In this document: in pieces, positions 33,514 to 42,015 of the stretch
Position numbering within the stretch: the first letter of the stretch is position 1
Layout of the letters: every line of letters starts with the position of its first letter
Assembly (NCBI RefSeq): GCF_002077945.1
Contig: NZ_LVYD01000043.1
Span: forward strand, 62,001-126,000
Direction of reading: 5' to 3'
Source of the DNA: Niastella vici
GTDB taxonomy: Bacteria; Bacteroidota; Bacteroidia; Chitinophagales; Chitinophagaceae
DNA: 64,000 bases
Notes under the pieces: model-generated
Told to the model about the DNA's origin: nothing
Seen by the model: the letters and a program-made list of their open reading frames with translations, nothing else
The model's database searches: none
Position numbers and translations under genes: made by a program

Positions 33514-35367
33514 ATGAATACCATCGATAAATTGTTAACACCGCTTGTTTTTCTCACTTTTGTTATTCTTTATGCTTACTATCTTTTCTATTACCCGTTT
33601 GCATTCAATTATCTATTGAATGAAAATGGCCAGTATTTCGCCGCCTTTGTAGCTTTATGTTGCTGGTTCGTAAGTATGTTGCTGTTCGTGTTTTCTAAAA
33701 AAAAGCCCGGTGTCAGGCAAAGCCTGTCAATGCTTTTGGTAAATGTATTTATCCTTTGCCTGTTATTCTGCCGTTACTACTCTTTTGCGAATGAGTATTT
33801 TACAAATATCACTGTTGTGATCCTGCTTTGTACGCTCTTGATGTGGACGGGTATACGAGTAGCGCATTTCCTGTTAATAGTTCTGGGAATTATGTTCTTC
33901 TGGCAATTATGCCTGGCCTTTGAACAGATGGGTGGATTTGCTCTCAACATTCAGAAACTGAACATCCAGGGAACATTGCAAAATTCGGGTGTATTCAGTT
34001 TTTATCTTGTCGCTCAACTTCCTTTCCTGTACTACCTCTTTTTTTCAATGACCGGCCTTTTCCCGGGTATGAAGCAGCCAATCATGCCCAAAAGGCTTGT
34101 GCAGTTATTGAAAGGTATAAAATGTATTGTTTTTGCCGTGGTGGTTGGCTTTGTTGTATTCATCGTGTGGCAATCGCAATCACGTACTGCGCTTTTGGCG
34201 CTGATCGTATTACTGCTTTATTTTTTCATACTGCATTATGGGAAAACAATAAAAGCAGTTATTTTAAAATTACCAAAGGTGCTTATCCTTACTGCTGCAG
34301 GAGTATTACTTGCCGCATTGGGTTATATGGCCTGGAACCTGTTTAATTTGAAAAAACTATCGGCACTTGGCCGCTTAATGGCCCTGGATACGGCAACAGA
34401 TCACCTCACCGATCATTTCTGGTTGGGAACAGGAATAGGCCGGTTCACCTGGTATTACCCACAATGGCAGGCGCAATACTTTGCCATGCATTCGGCTCCT
34501 TCAAGGGATTACTTCCTGAGTGCCGGCGAAAGTTACATCCTTTTCAATGAATATGTTCAGCTCTTTCATACGATCGGGCTTCCGGGTTTTATAATTGTTG
34601 CATTGCTTTTAACAGGGTTCTTTGCTGCGAAGTCGATCCGCCACGCCGACCTGTTGAATGCAGCCAAGCTTACGGCCACCGGCATTCTTGTTTGTGGGCT
34701 TAGTTCTTATCCGTTGCATGTAAACTGCATGCTTATGTTGCTTGCATTGTGTTTTGCGATCGCAGCGGTTGTAAATGAAACCAGGTACGCCTGGTTTAAG
34801 ATGCCCGGTCAATTATCCAATGCCCCTGCCAGACTGTTGCCTGCAATTCTCATCATACCAGCAGCAATAGTTGCTTGTCGGGCTTTCGGTTTATGGCAGG
34901 CAAAACAGGAATTAGATACACTGCGTAATCAGCTAAATGCATCGCGGACCGGCTTAAATGGAGAATATATCAGACTTATGGAGCCTTTTAAGTATAATGG
35001 AAAATTTTTAACTGAATATGGCATTTTCCTTTCAGAAGACAGTGCAGATTGCGTAAAGGCTTCCATTATACTGGAAGAAGCAAAAAAATATTTTATCTCC
35101 AGGATCACTATTGAAACGCTGGCAGAAGCATACAGAAAAAGCGGCAATCAAAAAAAAGCGATTGAAAATTATGAATGGTTGTGTCATTATTTGCCCAATA
35201 AGTTTGGAACGAAAGTGGAGTTATTAAAACTCTTCCATGAAACAAAGGACACCCTCAACGCCAGGGCGATAGCACATACAATATTGACAATGCCGGTAAA
35301 AATTCCTTCTACAGAGGTAGATAAGCTGAAGGCCGAAGCGGAAACTATATTAAACCACCTGCCATGA
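33514..35367 (+). CDS. Wzy_C/O-antigen-ligase-like membrane protein with C-terminal TPRs
   Basis: ATG 33514 follows the upstream stop by 4 bp and gives 617 residues; an earlier ATG at 33481 overlaps that gene and adds no useful sequence. About ten to twelve hydrophobic segments fill residues 1-450. The Wzy_C signature region is visible: 'SQSRTALLALIVLLLYFF', 'HFWLGTGIGRFTWYYPQWQA' and 'GESYILFNEYVQLFHTIGLP'. The last 130 residues are soluble and TPR-like ('TIETLAEAYRKSGNQKKAIE', 'YEWLCHYLPNKFGTKVEL'). The superfamily includes O-antigen ligases, polymerases and protein O-oligosaccharyltransferases. With no glycan synthesis genes nearby, glycan transfer to a secreted protein or peptide is a reasonable guess, not shown. 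Confidence 0.82.
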   Translation: MNTIDKLLTPLVFLTFVILYAYYLFYYPFAFNYLLNENGQYFAAFVALCCWFVSMLLFVFSKKKPGVRQSLSMLLVNVFILCLLFCRYYSFANEYFTNITVVILLCTLLMWTGIRVAHFLLIVLGIMFFWQLCLAFEQMGGFALNIQKLNIQGTLQNSGVFSFYLVAQLPFLYYLFFSMTGLFPGMKQPIMPKRLVQLLKGIKCIVFAVVVGFVVFIVWQSQSRTALLALIVLLLYFFILHYGKTIKAVILKLPKVLILTAAGVLLAALGYMAWNLFNLKKLSALGRLMALDTATDHLTDHFWLGTGIGRFTWYYPQWQAQYFAMHSAPSRDYFLSAGESYILFNEYVQLFHTIGLPGFIIVALLLTGFFAAKSIRHADLLNAAKLTATGILVCGLSSYPLHVNCMLMLLALCFAIAAVVNETRYAWFKMPGQLSNAPARLLPAILIIPAAIVACRAFGLWQAKQELDTLRNQLNASRTGLNGEYIRLMEPFKYNGKFLTEYGIFLSEDSADCVKASIILEEAKKYFISRITIETLAEAYRKSGNQKKAIENYEWLCHYLPNKFGTKVELLKLFHETKDTLNARAIAHTILTMPVKIPSTEVDKLKAEAETILNHLP

Positions 35368-35405
35368 TCCGGCGATATGGTTTTTGACCCTTGCAACCAG
35401 TAGGA

Positions 35406-36116
35406 TTACCCTAACCTTCTGTAGATCCAGAAAGGAAGTCTTTTCAAAAGGAAAGCGATCAGCCACCACCGTTTTGTTATATAAGCCACCCGCTTTTTGG
35501 CTGCGATGGCAGCGATGATCTGGCGGGCAGCTTTTGTTACGGGCGCCACCCAGAATTGCCCATAACCTTTGGCCATTTTAGTATTTACAAATCCGGGACG
35601 GATATCGGTGACAACAATATCGAGTTGAAGTTTGCGGGCTTTTATGTTCAGGCCTTCTGAATAATTGCTCACATACGCTTTGCTGGCGCTGTAGGCGGGC
35701 GTCCAGCTGTTGCCTCTTACTGCCGCTACTGAAGAGATCACGGCCAGTTGGCCATGGCCCTGTTTGCGGAAATAATTAAAGGAGAAAGCGGCTATTTTTA
35801 CAAAGCCCATTACGTTAGTGGTGGTAGCATCAATTTCTGTTTCCTCAACCAGGTCGGCAGAAGGTTCCCCATAGCCGGCGCTGTAGATCAACAGATCGAG
35901 GCCGTCTAATTTTGTTATCAGTGACTGCAGTTCCAGTACAGCATTGGCAGCCTGCACATCAAAACAGGCGGTTTCAATGGCCGCATGCTGCGTTTTCAGC
36001 TCCAGCAACAATGGCTGTCTTCTGCCCGTAACTGCCACTGTATGGCCCAGCATTATATATTGTTGCGCCAGCTCCCTTCCAATACCGGAAGTAGCGCCGA
36101 TAATGATGATCTTCAT
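35406..36116 (-). CDS. Short-chain dehydrogenase/reductase (SDR)
   Basis: The start at ATG 36116 places the Rossmann strand at once ('MKIIIIGATSGIGRELAQQY', with TGxxxGxG-type glycine motif); a start 7 codons earlier is possible. The 236-residue protein has 'LDLLIYSAGYGEP' (NAG-like), catalytic Ser in 'LAVISSVAAVRG', 'YSASKAYVSNY' (YxxxK) and 'DIRPGFVNTKM'. These identify a classical SDR using NAD(P)H in the cytoplasm. It is close to the SDR subgroup often found with lipid or steroid-type substrates, but no substrate can be assigned. It converges with the Wzy-like gene and diverges from the LytTR gene. Confidence 0.92.
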   Translation of the reverse strand: MKIIIIGATSGIGRELAQQYIMLGHTVAVTGRRQPLLLELKTQHAAIETACFDVQAANAVLELQSLITKLDGLDLLIYSAGYGEPSADLVEETEIDATTTNVMGFVKIAAFSFNYFRKQGHGQLAVISSVAAVRGNSWTPAYSASKAYVSNYSEGLNIKARKLQLDIVVTDIRPGFVNTKMAKGYGQFWVAPVTKAARQIIAAIAAKKRVAYITKRWWLIAFLLKRLPFWIYRRLG

Positions 36117-36238
36117 ATTGTGAGCTTCGCTTGTCAAAAATAGGGGTAATTATTAAAAATAATTGTATGTGAAAATAAATGCCTGGGGTGGATAAATAAA
36201 AAGAAAGAAAACGGCGCATAAGTTGTTATATAAACAAT

Positions 36239-37003
36239 ATGCGTACTCTAATTATTGACCAGGATTCCCAGGCTATAAAACATCTTGAAAAATTATTAAA
36301 TGAGATCGCGCCTGAAAAGAAAATATGCGGCCGGTGCGGGGATATTAAAACTGCCCGGCAATGGTTGCAAAAAAATCCCCTGCCTGATCTGGTAATTGCT
36401 GCTATCGAGCTGCCCGATGGGTTAAGCTTTGAGATCTTTAAAACCCTGCCCAAAAAGCCACCGGTAATATTCACCTGCCTGTATGAGAAATATACCATTG
36501 ATGCATTTAAAGCAAATGGGATCTATTATTTATTAAAACCTGTAAAAAGGGATGAACTGAAAGAAGCGCTTAACCGGTATGAAACTTTTTTTTCACCGGG
36601 TGAGCATGCCGGTGAAATTAAATTCATAGTAAAACCCGGCAAAACTTCCTGGCAGGAAAGGTTCCTCGTTACCATTGGCCGGCAAATGAAATTGATACCC
36701 GCAGAAGACGTGGCTTATTTTTTCACCGAGCAAAAAATTGTTTATCTGGTTACTTTTCAAAAGGTGAAATACAATACGGGATTTACGTTAGAAAAGCTGG
36801 AACAGCAACTGAACCCTTCCAGCTTCTTTCGTATTAACCGGCAGTTCATCATTAATATTTCTGCTATAGTAAAATTACTGCCTGCCAGTAAATCAAGAAT
36901 GCAGGTGGTGTTGAAGCCTGAAACCATTCACGACACCATCACCAGTTTTGGCCGCACCGAATCATTTTGCAACTGGATGCTGGGCGGGTTCGAAATGGCT
37001 TAA
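36239..37003 (+). CDS. LytTR-type response regulator with degenerate receiver
   Basis: The 254-residue protein has a receiver domain (about 1-125) and a LytTR DNA-binding domain (about 150-250: 'RFLVTIGRQMKLIPAEDVAY', 'EKLEQQLNPSSFFRINRQFI'). In the receiver, the expected phospho-acceptor in 'DLIFLDIELPDG'-type sequence is Ala55: here it reads 'DLVIAAIELPDGLSFEIF'. The acidic pair is 'DQD' and the Lys in 'YYLLKPVKRDEL' is kept. So it probably cannot be phosphorylated at the normal site, and no histidine kinase is beside it. It may respond to protein partners or act constitutively. It is transcribed alone; targets are unknown. Confidence 0.9.
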   Translation: MRTLIIDQDSQAIKHLEKLLNEIAPEKKICGRCGDIKTARQWLQKNPLPDLVIAAIELPDGLSFEIFKTLPKKPPVIFTCLYEKYTIDAFKANGIYYLLKPVKRDELKEALNRYETFFSPGEHAGEIKFIVKPGKTSWQERFLVTIGRQMKLIPAEDVAYFFTEQKIVYLVTFQKVKYNTGFTLEKLEQQLNPSSFFRINRQFIINISAIVKLLPASKSRMQVVLKPETIHDTITSFGRTESFCNWMLGGFEMA

Positions 37004-37023
37004 CTATATCCGCCCCAGAGGAT

Positions 37024-37049
37024 CCTGAGCGTACTGAGCTCAGTCGAAG
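37024..37049. repeat. Dispersed short repeat, second copy
   Basis: CCTGAGCGTACTGAGCTCAG followed by TCGAAG; matches 7227-7252 with few changes. It lies 21 bp after the LytTR stop, and GGATCC-like flanks (37019, 37055) may form a stem around it. Confidence 0.65.
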
Positions 37050-37181
37050 CATGGAAGGATCCCATTCAGCCCCTTAATACGACTATCCGGTATTCAATTT
37101 CTACCAGTGGGTATTTTGAAATTGTATCATGATAATATCAGCATAGAAATTGAGTTTAAAAAGTACCCTTTTATTCATTTA

Positions 37182-37565
37182 ATGAAAACTACTGTGAAAC
37201 TTAGTTTGATCGTTGCGTTTAGTATAACTGCATTCCTTGTTGTAACCTGCAAGCATGAGATCCCGCTCAAAGATGGAAATAATAACAGCGACACCTGCGG
37301 TACTATTGTATCTACTTATTCAGGCGGTGTAGCACCATTATTGACTACTTATTGTACAAAATGCCATAACGCTACCACTACCAGGGCTGGAATAGACCTA
37401 AGCGCCTACGACGGGGTAAAAACTGTTGCGCTTAATGGCAGGCTGCTGGGCAGCATAAAGCAGGCAACCGGGTATAAACCGATGCCGCCGGGAACTACCA
37501 AACTTACAGGTTGCCAGATTCGTCAAATTGAAAAATGGGTCTCAGCAGGGGCCATAAACAACTAA
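37182..37565 (+). CDS. Haem-c lipoprotein (monohaem, CTKCH)
   Basis: ATG 37182 starts a lipoprotein signal ('LIVAFSITAFLVVTC23') and gives 127 residues; the ORF upstream of it is not needed. A single haem c site lies at C58-T-K-C61-H62 ('APLLTTYCTKCHNATTTRAG'). 'GYKPMPPGTTKLTGCQIRQI' holds a Met that can be the second axial ligand. It is a small membrane-bound electron carrier or sensor on the periplasmic side. It starts a five-gene operon and is similar in plan to the next gene, suggesting an old duplication. Confidence 0.88.
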   Translation: MKTTVKLSLIVAFSITAFLVVTCKHEIPLKDGNNNSDTCGTIVSTYSGGVAPLLTTYCTKCHNATTTRAGIDLSAYDGVKTVALNGRLLGSIKQATGYKPMPPGTTKLTGCQIRQIEKWVSAGAINN

Positions 37566-37571
37566 ACTCAT

Positions 37572-37958
37572 ATGAATAACCAACGAATACGATTCCTGGC
37601 AAACAGGAAGCGATGGTACATTATGTCCATCATAACCGTCATGGCTACATTTACTACAGGGTGTTATTACGATAAAGAAGAATTGCTGTACCCCAACAGT
37701 GCGGTCGATTGTTCTACGGTATCGGCCACCTATGCCAAAGTGCAATCCATTCTGACGAACAAATGTAATAACTGTCACAGTGCGCGCAACGCGGCCGGAG
37801 GTGTGGTGCTCGAAACCTATGATCAGGTGAAGGCCCATGCCGGCCGCATTAACCAGCGCGCAATTGTTGAAAAAACAATGCCACCCACAGCGGCACTGGC
37901 CACTGAGGAAATTGCTATACTGAAATGCTGGATCAGCTCAGGCACACCTAATAACTGA
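37572..37958 (+). CDS. Haem-c lipoprotein (monohaem, CNNCH)
   Basis: The 128-residue protein follows by 6 bp. It has a lipobox 'TFTTGC31' and a haem site C65-N-N-C68-H69 ('VQSILTNKCNNCHSARNAAG'), with 'EKTMPPTAALATEEIAILKC' supplying a likely Met ligand. It is a paralogue-like partner of the preceding cytochrome (same order of motifs and the same C-terminal 'W-S-x-G' ending). ATG 37623 is an alternative start that still keeps the lipoprotein signal. Confidence 0.87.
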   Translation: MNNQRIRFLANRKRWYIMSIITVMATFTTGCYYDKEELLYPNSAVDCSTVSATYAKVQSILTNKCNNCHSARNAAGGVVLETYDQVKAHAGRINQRAIVEKTMPPTAALATEEIAILKCWISSGTPNN

Positions 37959-37967
37959 ACGATATTT

Positions 37968-38387
37968 ATGCGTACATGGAAAAAGATAATAACAGGCGTC
38001 ATCGTGCTGGCGCTGGCAGCAGCCGGCTATGGCTGGTTCCTGTATCAAAAACCACCGCCTGATATAAGAAAAGAAAAAGGCGGTATTGAAATAACGGCCA
38101 TTGAGCTGTTAAAAGCATTTCAGCAGGATGAAATGGCCGGCAATGCAAAATATGTCGACAAGGTATTGATTGTATCAGGTATCGTTAACGGTATTCAAAC
38201 CGATAGCAGCGGTCAGGCAACGGTGACCTTGCGAACAAACGACCTGCTTGCTGCCGTAACCTGCAGCTTTTACCAGGATGATGAAGGCGTAAAAAAAATT
38301 AAGACCGGTGCTCCTGTTCGTATAAAAGGAATATGCACCGGTATGTTAAGCGATATAGTATTAAACAAATGCAGCCTTGCGGAATAA
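37968..38387 (+). CDS. OB-fold (tRNA_anti-like) membrane-anchored protein
   Basis: The 139-residue protein has one N-terminal transmembrane segment (about 7-25, 'IITGVIVLALAAAGYGWFLY') and a C-terminal OB-like fold. The latter shows 'AIELLKAFQQDEMAGNAKYV', 'DKVLIVSGIVNGIQTDSSGQ' and 'GAPVRIKGICTGMLSDIVLN', matching the tRNA_anti-like domain found in envelope proteins of this phylum. It is not likely to bind tRNA, since it is outside the cytoplasm. It sits between haem-c lipoproteins and YceI. Function unknown. Confidence 0.82.
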   Translation: MRTWKKIITGVIVLALAAAGYGWFLYQKPPPDIRKEKGGIEITAIELLKAFQQDEMAGNAKYVDKVLIVSGIVNGIQTDSSGQATVTLRTNDLLAAVTCSFYQDDEGVKKIKTGAPVRIKGICTGMLSDIVLNKCSLAE

Positions 38388-38414
38388 GGTTGCCAATAAA
38401 ATAAATTCTATTCT

Positions 38415-38966
38415 ATGAAACAGATGCTGATTGCGGTTGTATTACTGGTGCTCACGATACCGGTTTTTTCGCAGAAAAGATATTTTACAAAAAGCGGTCA
38501 AATAAGTTTTGCCGCCGGTACGGCCGCGGAAGATATTGACGGGGTCAATAAGGCTACCACCAGTGTATTTGATGCCGCAACGGGGCAAATTGAATTTGCC
38601 TTGCTGGTTAAAGGGTTCGAGTTTAAAAGAGCCCTGATGCAGGAGCATTTCAATGAAAATTATATGGAAAGCGATAAGTTTCCCAAATCGGTTTTCAAAG
38701 GAAAGATCGTGAATATCGACAAAGTGAATTTTCAGAAAGATGGTTCTTACCCGGTAACTGTAAAAGGCGTGCTCGATATGCATGGAGAAAAAAAAGAAAT
38801 AGAAACAACCGGTACCTTAAAAGTGACCGGGGAAACCGTTCATTCAGATGCTTCCTTTACCGTGTTACTGGCCGATTATAAAATTGAGATCCCCTCGCTG
38901 GTAAAAGATAAAGTTTCCAAAACAGTTACCATAAAAATTAACTGCAATTATAATGTGCTTAAGTAA
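38415..38966 (+). CDS. YceI-family periplasmic lipid-binding protein
   Basis: The 183-residue protein has a signal peptide (LLVLTIPVFSQ). The YceI barrel is visible in 'FTKSGQISFAAGTAAEDIDG', 'FALLVKGFEFKRALMQEHFN', 'NYMESDKFPKSVFKGKIVNI' and 'VKGVLDMHGEKKEIETTGTL'. YceI barrels bind isoprenoid chains such as quinones or polyprenyl. In this operon, with haem-c lipoproteins, a role in handling a quinone or electron carrier is a fair guess. It overlaps the next gene by 14 bp. Confidence 0.92.
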   Translation: MKQMLIAVVLLVLTIPVFSQKRYFTKSGQISFAAGTAAEDIDGVNKATTSVFDAATGQIEFALLVKGFEFKRALMQEHFNENYMESDKFPKSVFKGKIVNIDKVNFQKDGSYPVTVKGVLDMHGEKKEIETTGTLKVTGETVHSDASFTVLLADYKIEIPSLVKDKVSKTVTIKINCNYNVLK

Positions 38967-39864
38967 AATCAAATCCTGGAACATACAAAAATTAGTGGCC
39001 GGCCTGTTACTGGTAATTGTTTCACAAATTGGGTATGCGCAGGGCGATCTGCTTTCCCTTGTTGAAAAGAACGACACCATAAAAAGAGAGCGGGTAACCA
39101 ATGCATTTAAATCGTCCCGCGTCATCAACGGGCATTCTATAGAATTTCTGGGAAAAGGCGTGCTGGATGTTCGCATCCTGCATCGCTTTGGCGAAGTGAG
39201 TTCGGGCATCAGTAACCTGTTTGGGCTTGACCAGGCCAGCATGCGTTTTGGATTGGATTATGGTATCTCGAATAACCTCACCGTTGGTGTTGGCCGCAGC
39301 AATGTAGGGAAGGAACTGGATGGCTTTATCAAGTTCAGACCGGTTGCGCAAACCAAAGGCCCGGGTTCTTTTCCATTTTCCATTGTGCTGGTAAGTGGCA
39401 TAACCCTGGGTACCCAGCCATGGACCGATACCACCCGCAAGAATTATTTCACCAGCCGCATGGACTTTTATAATGAGCTGATCATTGGCCGCAAATTCAG
39501 CGACCGCTTTAGTTTGCAGCTGGCGCCCATTTTTATTCATCGCAACCTGGTACAGCTGGCCAGTGAAGAAAACGACGTGTATGCCCTGGGCATTGGCACC
39601 AGGTTCAAACTGTGGAAGCGGATAGCTTTTGTGGCCGATTACCATTATATCGCAAAAGGGCTCGATAAAAAAATATACAAAGATCCCCTGTCTGTGGGCT
39701 TTGATATTGAGACCGGCGGCCATGTATTTCAGTTACATTTTTCAAATTCCACCGGTATGAACGAGAAAGCATTTATTACCAATACCACGGGCGACTGGGG
39801 CAAGGGAGAAGTGCGTTTCGGATTTAATTTATCGCGGGTGTTTACGGTCGGCAGGCATCATTAA
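38953..39864 (+). CDS. DUF5777-family outer membrane beta-barrel protein
   Basis: The 303-residue protein has a signal peptide (AGLLLVIVSQIGYAQ) and an all-beta pattern with many amphipathic strands ('VLDVRILHRFGEVSSG', 'SMRFGLDYGISNNLTVGVGR', 'FSLQLAPIFIHRNLVQLA'), ending in an aromatic/polar barrel strand. The 'FGLDQASMRFGLDYG' region is typical of DUF5777, which in Bacteroidota is found next to YceI and haem proteins. It probably spans the outer membrane. It is last in the operon and translationally coupled to yceI-like. Function unknown. Confidence 0.87.
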   Translation: MCLSKIKSWNIQKLVAGLLLVIVSQIGYAQGDLLSLVEKNDTIKRERVTNAFKSSRVINGHSIEFLGKGVLDVRILHRFGEVSSGISNLFGLDQASMRFGLDYGISNNLTVGVGRSNVGKELDGFIKFRPVAQTKGPGSFPFSIVLVSGITLGTQPWTDTTRKNYFTSRMDFYNELIIGRKFSDRFSLQLAPIFIHRNLVQLASEENDVYALGIGTRFKLWKRIAFVADYHYIAKGLDKKIYKDPLSVGFDIETGGHVFQLHFSNSTGMNEKAFITNTTGDWGKGEVRFGFNLSRVFTVGRHH

Positions 39865-39909
39865 GGAATCGGTTTTACAAATGAAGCTCATCATCATCTG
39901 TAACGGCAT

Positions 39910-41202
39910 TCATGACAAATTTTCTTTGTGAAAAAGTATTTTGAGAACATTGGTGTTATACAAAAAAGCGCAACAAAGCAATGAGGCTGCCCCCGTTTTT
40001 AATACCATGGCGTCAGCGGTTAAAATGCCCCCTGCGAAACAGCAAAATCCAAACAGGTAACTAATTGCCATGCCATTAAATACTTTGTCGCTGAAAAGAT
40101 CTTTGGGATTGGGCGTTTGGCCCAGTCCGGCTTTTGCATGATACTTTTTATTCCAGATAATAAAAGGCAATGTTTTAAAGGTCATTCCTAAAATAATGGC
40201 TGTCAGCCACCCGAAAAAGATCGTGAAACCATAAGTCAGTACCACATGGGTATTCACCGGCGAATTAAGCAGCATGGTAATTATGATTAGCAGGAATAAT
40301 AGGGGCACTGCCATCATGGCTGCAGATAGCAGGGAGACCTTCATTTGTCCGTCAGGCTGTTTGCGAATGCGCAGCTGATAGGCTTTGAAGCAATAATACC
40401 CGAAAAGGACCAGTGCAATTGTAATAAGTGCAACAGGGATGAGGAACAGGAACGGCAATTGGATAAAAAGAAAAATGAAAACAAAAGCTAGTAGTCCTGC
40501 ATTAATTAAAGCAAAGATCCATTTTAACAGGCTGGTGTTGCTGTATTGGGAAATTAAGAACAGGGGAATGAGTTTAGTGCCAACACCAATGACAAGTAGT
40601 AAAAACCATCCGGTAATGCCCAGGTGGGCGTGCAACGAAAGATAATGCAGCGAATCTTTGGGTAACAAATTATAAGTGAAATTAAAAACCAGCAGGCCGC
40701 CTATCAGGGTTGTAATGAATAACCAGATGCCTGAAGTGAGCACAAAAACGGCATGTATGTTTTCGTGCTGGCTTTTTAGAATGCTTGCCGTTACATTTAT
40801 TAAATACAGCAGTACGGCAATATTAATTAGAAGGGCGCCCGATTGGGCAGGCCATAGCATATTAAAAGTATAAAACGACCACACCAACATGGGTATGCCC
40901 ACTGCAGCAAAGGCAAAGGTGAAATGGGCCAGGGTATTACTGTACAGTTCTCTTTCAACCAGTATCGGCAATAGCTGGTGGCTTGAACCTAAGATGATCA
41001 TAGTGCCCCAGCCAAGGGCCATCGTATGCGTAATGGCTAATAGTTGCGGTTGAAAATAATATTGTGAAAACGTGTGTGACGAAGTAAACAAAAGCCAGGC
41101 AGCTACCAGGAAAGCCAATGCCGCATAGATGTAAAATGGTACTACTACCTTGTGGGTGGTTGTTTTAACCAATTCGTTATGGTTATTACCTGTAAGCATC
41201 AC
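39910..41202 (-). CDS. Haem-copper-oxidase subunit I-like / NnrS-like membrane protein
   Basis: The 430-residue protein has about 12 hydrophobic segments with conserved His in several of them ('LLAITHTMALGWGTMIILGS', 'SSHQLLPILVE', 'LHYLSLHAHLGITGWFLLLV'). These are features shared by NnrS-like and cytochrome-oxidase-I-like proteins. The pattern of copper ligands of a true terminal oxidase is not complete. It belongs to a gene set for nitrate/NO chemistry: its start overlaps the DUF2249 gene by 4 bp, with hemerythrin and NarK beyond. A role in NO handling or haem-metal chemistry is inferred from context. Confidence 0.8.
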   Translation of the reverse strand: MMLTGNNHNELVKTTTHKVVVPFYIYAALAFLVAAWLLFTSSHTFSQYYFQPQLLAITHTMALGWGTMIILGSSHQLLPILVERELYSNTLAHFTFAFAAVGIPMLVWSFYTFNMLWPAQSGALLINIAVLLYLINVTASILKSQHENIHAVFVLTSGIWLFITTLIGGLLVFNFTYNLLPKDSLHYLSLHAHLGITGWFLLLVIGVGTKLIPLFLISQYSNTSLLKWIFALINAGLLAFVFIFLFIQLPFLFLIPVALITIALVLFGYYCFKAYQLRIRKQPDGQMKVSLLSAAMMAVPLLFLLIIITMLLNSPVNTHVVLTYGFTIFFGWLTAIILGMTFKTLPFIIWNKKYHAKAGLGQTPNPKDLFSDKVFNGMAISYLFGFCCFAGGILTADAMVLKTGAASLLCCAFLYNTNVLKILFHKENLS

Positions 41203-42005
41203 GAATTGAAAATTAAAAGATGCACTTCCCGGTCGCTGATCTCTTTTATTCTGTAATCAAATTTCCTTTGCACCAGTTCGGGGAGCAGCAATACGGGAAT
41301 GCGTTTATGATAAACAAATAAAGCAGTCCCTGCAGCTAAATTATCCAGCGCTTCCAGGATTGTTAACATGGGCAAAGGCATCTCCAGGTTTCTAACATCA
41401 ATTGTTTGCAGCCGGTCTTTGAACCGTTCGAAGAGTTGGTTCCAGTTTTTAGTAGCATCGGTGAGCGGTGTATTATTTGGTGGCGCCGTTGCTGACCGCC
41501 CGTAAAACCAGGTCTCTACCAGGTTGTTATTAATTGCTGTGGCATAGGATTCGAATCCCTGTTTCTGCAACAGTTTCATTAAAGGCGTGGGCTCAAATGT
41601 GTTCTGGATCTTCAGGACCTGTTTAGGTTGAAGCGCCCTGATCTTTTCAAGGATAATATTCAATGGATCTTTTCCCGATGCCATCACCGGCCGCACATCC
41701 AGCACAACAATTTGTTCTTTTTGAATCGACCTGATAAAATCAGGTGCCTCTCTTTTTTCTTCAGCGAAAGCAGGGACGGTTTCGTCAACAACAAAACCCA
41801 ATGGTTGTAGTTTTTCAAAAAGCTCATGTAGCCGGCAGCCGCTGATCTTACTGGCCATTGAAAGGGAAGCCCGCCCTGCCATTAATTTTCTCAATACTGG
41901 ATTTCGCAACTTCTCAAATTTGGGAGAAATGCTAACGATGGCTTCCAACGCCGCGGGATTATGCTTTAAAATAGCGGCAATTTTTGTATTGGCTGTTATA
42001 ACCAT
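41199..42005 (-). CDS. DUF1858-DUF2249 protein
   Basis: The 268-residue cytoplasmic protein starts with a DUF1858-like helical domain (residues 1-70, 'TKIAAILKHNPAALEAIVSI'). It is followed by two DUF2249-like TusA-type alpha/beta units: 'EQIVVLDVRPVMASGKDPLN', 'ILEKIRALQPKQVLKIQN' and 'LQTIDVRNLEMPLPMLTILE', 'ALDNLAAGTALFVYHKRIPV'. The TusA-like Cys is replaced (Asp-Val-Arg-Pro and Asp-Val-Arg-Asn), so sulfur transfer is unlikely. Such proteins are linked with NO and nitrate genes. It lies 10 bp after hemerythrin and overlaps the next gene by 4 bp. Confidence 0.85.
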   Translation of the reverse strand: MVITANTKIAAILKHNPAALEAIVSISPKFEKLRNPVLRKLMAGRASLSMASKISGCRLHELFEKLQPLGFVVDETVPAFAEEKREAPDFIRSIQKEQIVVLDVRPVMASGKDPLNIILEKIRALQPKQVLKIQNTFEPTPLMKLLQKQGFESYATAINNNLVETWFYGRSATAPPNNTPLTDATKNWNQLFERFKDRLQTIDVRNLEMPLPMLTILEALDNLAAGTALFVYHKRIPVLLLPELVQRKFDYRIKEISDREVHLLIFNS

Positions 42006-42015
42006 GGCGGGGTGA

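Noticed and set aside
39022-39723. 233-codon minus-strand ORF opposite the DUF5777 gene
   Set aside because: Shadow frame of a well supported gene; no signal peptide or domain of its own.
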